From contig NC_133109.1 of assembly GCF_022965805.1 (NCBI RefSeq), forward strand, positions 7,913,869 to 7,977,868: a stretch of DNA of 64,000 nucleotides, given 5' to 3'. The position numbers and the translations under genes are program-made. This stretch comes from Primulina eburnea (taxonomy: Eukaryota > Streptophyta > Magnoliopsida > Lamiales > Gesneriaceae). Below the pieces are notes generated by a model. It was given only the letters and a program-made list of their open reading frames with translations, searched no databases and had not been told where the DNA came from. Below, piece after piece: positions 58,537 through 64,000 of this stretch (within the stretch, counting starts at the first letter, position 1; the number at the start of each line of letters is the position of its first letter).

Positions 58537-61500
58537 ATGGAGAGGGAGGTAGGAGGTAGTTCGAATTCGGGGTTGTCTAAGGCCCAAATAGATGCGTTTT
58601 TTGGGGATTTCAGTAGGGTGATGACGACCCAAATGGAGTCGTTGCATGAGAGGTTGGATAAACTTGAGGTTAGTGTTAGTGGGGGTAAACCTAAGCCTAG
58701 GGATTTGGGTAGAGATGATGAGGAGTATGATCTGGGAGGAGGGGATGAGAGTCAAAATGAGAATTGGGGTAGGAATGGAGGAGGTAGAGGATTTGGTAGA
58801 GGAAAAAGGGAAGCCATGCGGGGTAGATATGAGGAGACTAGGGAAGATGGTCACATGGGTAGCATTAAGATGAAAATTCCATCGTTCCATGGGAAATCTG
58901 ACCCGGAGGCATACCTAGAGTGGGGAAAGAGGCTAGAGTTCGTATTTGAATGTCACCACTACTCCGAACAAAAGAAGGTGAGGTTGGCGGTGGTTGAATT
59001 CTTAGACTATGCTCTCATTTGGTGGGATCAATTAGTGACCACTAGAAAAGGTATAATGAGAGACCCATTGAGTCTTGGGATGAGATGAAGAGGGTCATGA
59101 GGAAGCGGTTTGTGCCTAATCACTACTATAGGGAGATGTTTAAGAGGCTACAAACTTTGAGGCAAAGGTCAAAGAGTGTTTAGGACTACTATAAGGAGAT
59201 GGAGGTAGTCATGATTAGGGCCAATATTGAGGAGGATAGTGAGGCAACCATGGCTCGTTTTCTTTTGGGCTTGAACAGGGAGATTCAAGATCAAGTGGAG
59301 CTTAGGCACTACTTGGACCTTGAAGAGATGGTGCAAATGGCCATAAAGGTGGAACAACAATTCAAAAGGCGTGGAGTTGGCCGCACCAACCAAACTGGAG
59401 GTACGTCTTCTTCTTGGCGACCAAATGTAGCAAAGCGTGATGATAGCAAAGTGGTGACCAAGCCTAAGAGTGAGACAAAGCAAGAGGCACCTAGACACGG
59501 AGTGCAAGGTAAAACTGAAATTCCTTCTACTCGTTCTAGAGATACTAAATGTTTTAGATGTCAAAGGTTGGGTCATATTGCTAGTGAGTGTCCTAATAAG
59601 CGGGTATTGCTTTTGAATGATTATGGTGAGTATGAATCTCAAAGTGAGGTAGATGGCGAGGGTAGTGATGATGATATGCCTGCGTTGGAGGATCCCGATG
59701 AGGGATATGGAGCGGTTATAGGAGAAGCGCTAGTGACTAGGCGAATCATGAGTGCCCAAGTCAAGGATGAGGAGGCTAGCCAAAGGGAGAATTTGTTCCA
59801 CACTAGGTGTTTTGTGAATGGTAGGGTTTGCAATGTAATCATAGATGGGGGAAGTTGCACTAATGTGGCTAGTGTTGAGATGGTGGAAAAATTGGGATTG
59901 CCTACAATAAAACACTCTCAACCATATAGGCTTCAATGGTTGAATGATTGTGCGGAAGTGAAAGTAAATAGGCAAGTTCTAGTGTCCTTTTCTATTGGGA
60001 AGTATGTGGATGAGGTTTTGTGCGACGTGGTGCCCATGCATGCTTGTCATATTTTGATGGGTAGACCATGGCAATTTGATAGGCACGTTACTCATGATGG
60101 GTTCAAAAATCGAAACTCATTTGTTTTAAAAAAAGAATCCATTGTATTGCTTCCTTTGTCCCCAAAGCAAGTATTGGAGGACCAATTGAAAAAGAAAAAG
60201 AGAGATGAGGCCGAAAAAAAAAGTGAATTAAAAAGTGAGATGGCCTTTGAAAACAAAAATGAAGTGGCTGAAAAAAAGAGTGTTCAAAAGAGTGAGATAG
60301 CCATAAAAACAAAAAAAAGAGAGGAAAGAAAATGAGGGAAAAGAAAAAGAGAGGAAAGAGGCCAAAAAGAAATCATACATGGCCCAAAAAGGTGAGTTGA
60401 AACAATTGTTACACACACATGAACCACTTGTGTTAATTCTTTACAAGGAGATCTTCCTTAACACAAGTGATATAGCCGGATCCCTTCCGAGCGTTATTGT
60501 TTCACTATTGCAGGAATTTGACGATGTATTTCCGGAGGAGCTACCTCAAGGCTTACCACCGTTGAGGGGGATTGAACACCAAATTGATTTGGTGCCCGGG
60601 AGTGCCTTGCCGAACCGTCCAGCTTATAGGAGCAATCCGGAGGAGACTAAAGAGCTGCAACGACAGGTAAGTGAGCTATTAGATAAGGGGTTTGTGCGTG
60701 AGTCCATGTCACCTTGTGCGGTGCCCGTTTTATTAGTCCCTAAGAAAGATGGCTCATGGCGTATGTGTGTGGATTGTAGGGCAATCAATAACATAACCAT
60801 TAAGTATAGGCATCCCATACCTAGACTAGATGATATGTTAGATGAATTGCACGGGTCTTGCATTTTTAGCAAAATTGATTTGAAAAGTGGGTATCACCAA
60901 ATTCGGATGAGAGAAGGTGATGAGTGGAAAACTGCTTTCAAAACTAAATATGGGTTGTATGAGTGGATGGTTATGCCTTTTGGCTTAACTAATGCACCTA
61001 GCACTTTTATGAGGTTGATGAATCATGTTTTGCGTGCACACATAGGAAAATTTGTCGTGGTCTATTTTGATGATATCCTAGTGTATAGCAAAACTTAGAA
61101 GAGCATGTTAACCACTTGAAACTTGTGCTAATCACATTAAGGGCTGAAAATTTGTATGCTAACTTGAAGAAATGTGATTTTTGTACTAGCAAACTTGTCT
61201 TCCTTGGTTTTGTGGTAAGTTCAAAGGTATACAAGTTGACGAAGACAAGGTAAGTGCTATTCGAGATTGGCCAACGCCTACTAATGTTGGTCAAGTTCGA
61301 AGTTTTCATGGTCTTGCAAGCTTCTATAGGAGGTTTGTCAAAGATTTTAGCACATTGGCGGCACCAATGACGGCGGTGATCAAGAAGAACGTTCCATTCC
61401 ATTGGGGCGAGGAGCAAGAGAAGTCCTTTAATCTCATTAAGCAAAAATTGATTAATGCTCCTTTACTTGTGTTACCTGATTTTGCTAATACGTTTGAAAT

Positions 61501-63250
61501 TGAATGTGATGCTTTAGGTGTAGGTATTGGTGGCGTGTTGATGCAGGGAGGAAGGCCGGTGACATACTTTAGTGAGAAGCTCAATGGGGCAGCGCTTAAC
61601 TATCCCACGTATGATAAGGAGTTCTACGCACTTGTGAGGACCCTAGAGACGTGGCAGCACTACTTGAGGCCTAAGGAATTTGTGATCCATACGGACCATG
61701 AATCTCTAAAGCACCTTAAGGGTCAACAAAAGCTGAACAAGCGGCATGCTAAGTGGGTGGCGTTCATAGAGACGTTCCCCTACATCATCAAGTACAAACA
61801 AGGTAAGGAAAACATAGTGGCCGACGCACTATCACGGAGGTATGTTCTTTTCTCTACTTTGGAATATAAAATCTTGGGGTTTGAGCTTGTTAAAGAATTG
61901 TATGTGCTAGATGATGATTTTAAAGAGATGTTTGAAACTTGTATGCATGGTCCACATGATAAATTCTACTTGCATAAGGGTTTCTTGTTTAGAGAAGATA
62001 GGTTGTGCATCCCTAAGTCATCCATTCGTGAACTACTTGTTAGGGAGGCACATGGGGGTGGTTTAATGGGACATTTTGGTGTGGCAAAAACTCTGAATGC
62101 TTTGCATGAACATTTCTATTGGCCACACATGAAACGCGACGTTGAGCGTATTTGTGAGAGGTGCATAACTTGTAGACAAGCTAAGTCTAGGACACTACCA
62201 CATGGGTTATATACACCACTTCCCGTTCCTAGTGAACCTTGGGTTGATATCTCTATGGACTTTGTGTTGGGGTTACCTAGGACAAAGAAGGGGAGAGACT
62301 CTATATTTGTTGTTGTGGATAGGTTTTCTAAAATGGCACACTTTATTGCTTGTCACAAGACTGATGATGCATCTAACATTGCGGACTTGTTCTTTAGAGA
62401 AGTCGCTAGGCTGCATGGCATGCCTAGGACTATTGTATCGGACCGTGATGTTAAATTCTTAAGTTACTTTTGGAAAACGCTGTAGGCTAAACTTGGCACT
62501 AAATTACTGTTTTCTACGACCTGTCACCCTCAAACTGATGGTCAAACTGAGGTAGTTAATAGGACGTTAGGAACTTTATTACGTGCTATTCTCAAGAAGA
62601 ACTTAAAGAATTGGGAGAATTGCTTGCCATTTGTTGAGTTTGCTTATAATCGTTGTGTGCATTCTACTACTAGCTATTTGTCATTTGAAATTGTATACGG
62701 TTTTAATCCTTTGACTCCGTTGGATTTGATGTCTTTACTTGTGAGTGAAAGGTTAAACATGGATGGCAAAAAGAAGGCTGAATTTTTTAGGGGTTTGCAT
62801 GAGAAGGCCAAAGCCAACATTGAGAAGAAGAATGAACAATATGCTAGGCAAGCCAACAAAGGGAAAAAGAAGGTGGTGTTCGAGAAGGGTGATTGGGTGT
62901 GGCTACACTTGAGGAAGGAGAGGTTTCCGGAGAAGCGACGCTCAAAGCTATTACCTAGGGGAGATGGACCATTCCAAGTTCTTGAGAGGATCAATGACAA
63001 CGCCTACAAACTCGATCTGCCAGGTGAGTACAACGTAAGTTCTACATTTAATGTTAGTGATTTGTCGTTGTTTGATGTAGGTGATGAGCAAGATTTGAGG
63101 ACAAATCCTTTTCAAGAAGGGGAGGATGATGCGAACATAGACGTCCCAAGGAAAGCATGGGATTCTTTGCAGTTGTCGGAGGGACCAATCACGAGGGGTC
63201 GACTAACGAGATTCAAGGAGGCACTAAAAGGAGTCATGAGCAAGCCTTAA
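58537..63250 (+). pseudogene. gag-pol: Gypsy-3 Gag-Pol polyprotein with multiple lesions
   Basis: ATG at 58537. Gly-rich N-terminus, Gag core with DPEAYLEWGKRLEFVFECH, zinc knuckle CFRCQRLGHIASEC (59549-59590), protease with IIDGGSCTNVAS (DGG at 59844-59852), RT ending in YFDDILVYS (61062-61088), RNase H with TDHESLKHL (near 61690), integrase zinc region with [12 protein letters not shown] and core [13 protein letters not shown], then a tail with [15 protein letters not shown]. Lesions: frame shift near 59070, TAG at 59181-59183, frame shift in the A-rich stretch near 60340, one base lost near 61096, another frame shift near 61227, and TAG at 62483-62485 where Trp is expected. The last 122 bases lie inside the 3' LTR. 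Confidence 0.92.
63114..63128 (+). other. Gypsy-3 polypurine tract
   Basis: AAGAAGGGGGGAGGA inside the pol reading frame, directly before the 3' LTR start TGATGCGAAC. Confidence 0.85.
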
Positions 63251-64000
63251 GGGGTCGTGATGCATGGGAGTACGTTTGGAGGCCAACGGGAATATCATTC
63301 AAGCATTGATAGAGCAGACCGAGTCTGGACGGACCTGCACACGGACCTTCACACAGGGTCCGTGTCTTGTACTTCATGAGATGAGCTATTCCAGTGCCTG
63401 CACGAACCTGAAGACGGACCCAGGCACGGGGTCCGTGCCCTATGTTATTGGCGAATACAGTGCCTACACGGACCCGTACACGGAGGTGGGCACGGGGTCC
63501 GTGTCCCTTATTTCCAGCTGATGTTATTTACAGAGCCTACACGGACCCGGACACGGAGCTCTGCACGGGGTCCGTGTCTAGTGTTTTTCTGCGCGAATTA
63601 TTTCCTTCTTGAGAGTTTTGTTTTGTTAGGAAACTAGATTTCTTGATATCTTTTGATATATAGACTATGTTGGACGAATTTTTACAAATAATACATATAT
63701 TATTTTGAGTTTATTCAAACTTTTGGGATTTTTCTCTCAACTTTTCAAGGCTTTAGCTTTGTCAAATTAAATCAAACTTATCAAAGTTTATAACTTTGTG
63801 GCGTTTGTCGATCGTGCTTGTGCGGATTGTCGTAAGACGTCGTTATTCGAAGGTTCGTATCAAATTTCGATTGTTATTCTCGTGTTTATTTGTTGCTAAA
63901 CTTTTCTAGTTTAGAGGTGAATAACACATCAAATTACTTGATTCAAAAGATCGGGAAAACACACGAGTCTTATTAAAGTAATTAAATAGAGGGTGCGATT
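63129..64000 (+). repeat. Gypsy-3 3' LTR (cut by window edge)
   Basis: Aligns with 57006-57873 and lacks about the last 50 bp. It carries the pol stop TAA at 63248-63250 and a second copy of the ACGGACC/GGTCCGTG array. Confidence 0.92.

Larger units (their letters stand above)
57006..64000 (+). mobile_element. Gypsy-3, possibly CRM-related chromovirus, cut by the window edge
   Basis: 5' LTR (57006-about 57920), primer site (57924), gag, pol in Gypsy order, polypurine tract (63114-63128) and the first 872 bp of the 3' LTR. The last pol codons lie inside the LTR, an arrangement known in CRM-type chromoviruses. LTR copies differ by roughly 3% by eye, so it is older than Gypsy-2 and Copia-3. The right target site is outside the window. 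Confidence 0.92.

Overview
The window looks like heterochromatic or intergenic DNA of a flowering plant, almost certainly a eudicot. It is AT-rich, packed with Ty1/Copia and Ty3/Gypsy LTR retrotransposons that use plant initiator-tRNA-Met-type primer sites, and also holds a CACTA DNA transposon and a tRNA-related SINE pair. The only conventional host gene is the 3' end of a cytochrome P450 at the left edge (1-201). A broken gene-like sequence (about 34.6-34.3 kb continuing at 21.2-21.0 kb) resembles, from memory only, repetitive hypothetical proteins of Gesneriaceae/Lamiales. That is a weak hint about the host. The names LTR-A, LTR-B, LTR-C, Gypsy-1 to Gypsy-4 and Copia-1 to Copia-3 are used only in this annotation.

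Layout. 1-201 P450 end; 202-1538 AT-rich flank. 1539-6053 solo LTR-B (minus) carrying solo LTR-A copy 1 (1573-3397, target duplication AAATT). 6372-21035 Copia-1 (minus, 5'-truncated), broken by solo LTR-C (8740-9904, CTTTT) and by Gypsy-1 (10071-20674, plus, GTGAC). Gypsy-1 itself contains solo LTR-A copy 2 (16411-18541, CATGG). 21036-34640 is a gene-like sequence split by LTR-B copy 2 (about 21214-34317), which contains LTR-A copy 3 (21877-31940, TGAAC), which contains the nearly intact Gypsy-2 (23218-31412, minus, GTCCA). 35061-52954 is a SIRE-like Copia-2 (minus) broken by a CACTA element (37101-38633, CAA) and by an LTR-B-like repeat (about 39426-52281). That repeat holds a very young Tork-like Copia-3 (40089-50031, AGTAG) and a head-to-head SINE pair (50887-51241). 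52955-56035 is the 3' half of Gypsy-4 (minus, LTR-A superfamily). 56036-57005 is a 363-bp tandem array of integrase fragments. 57006-64000 is Gypsy-3 (plus), running off the right edge inside its 3' LTR.

The retroelement proteins follow the standard plan: Gag packages the RNA, and protease, reverse transcriptase, RNase H and integrase copy and insert it. Every pol seen here is broken. Gypsy-2 has a single nonsense codon and Copia-3 has LTRs that differ at only about three positions, so both are recent.

The most unusual structure is regulatory. Three LTR-A copies carry an array of a GC-rich 16-bp palindrome (TCGCGCATATGCGCGA) just upstream of the putative TATA box, and unrelated elements in the window carry different GC-rich palindromic or tandem arrays in comparable places. 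Gypsy-1 also encodes an extra coiled-coil protein upstream of gag, followed by what looks like its own polyadenylation signal.
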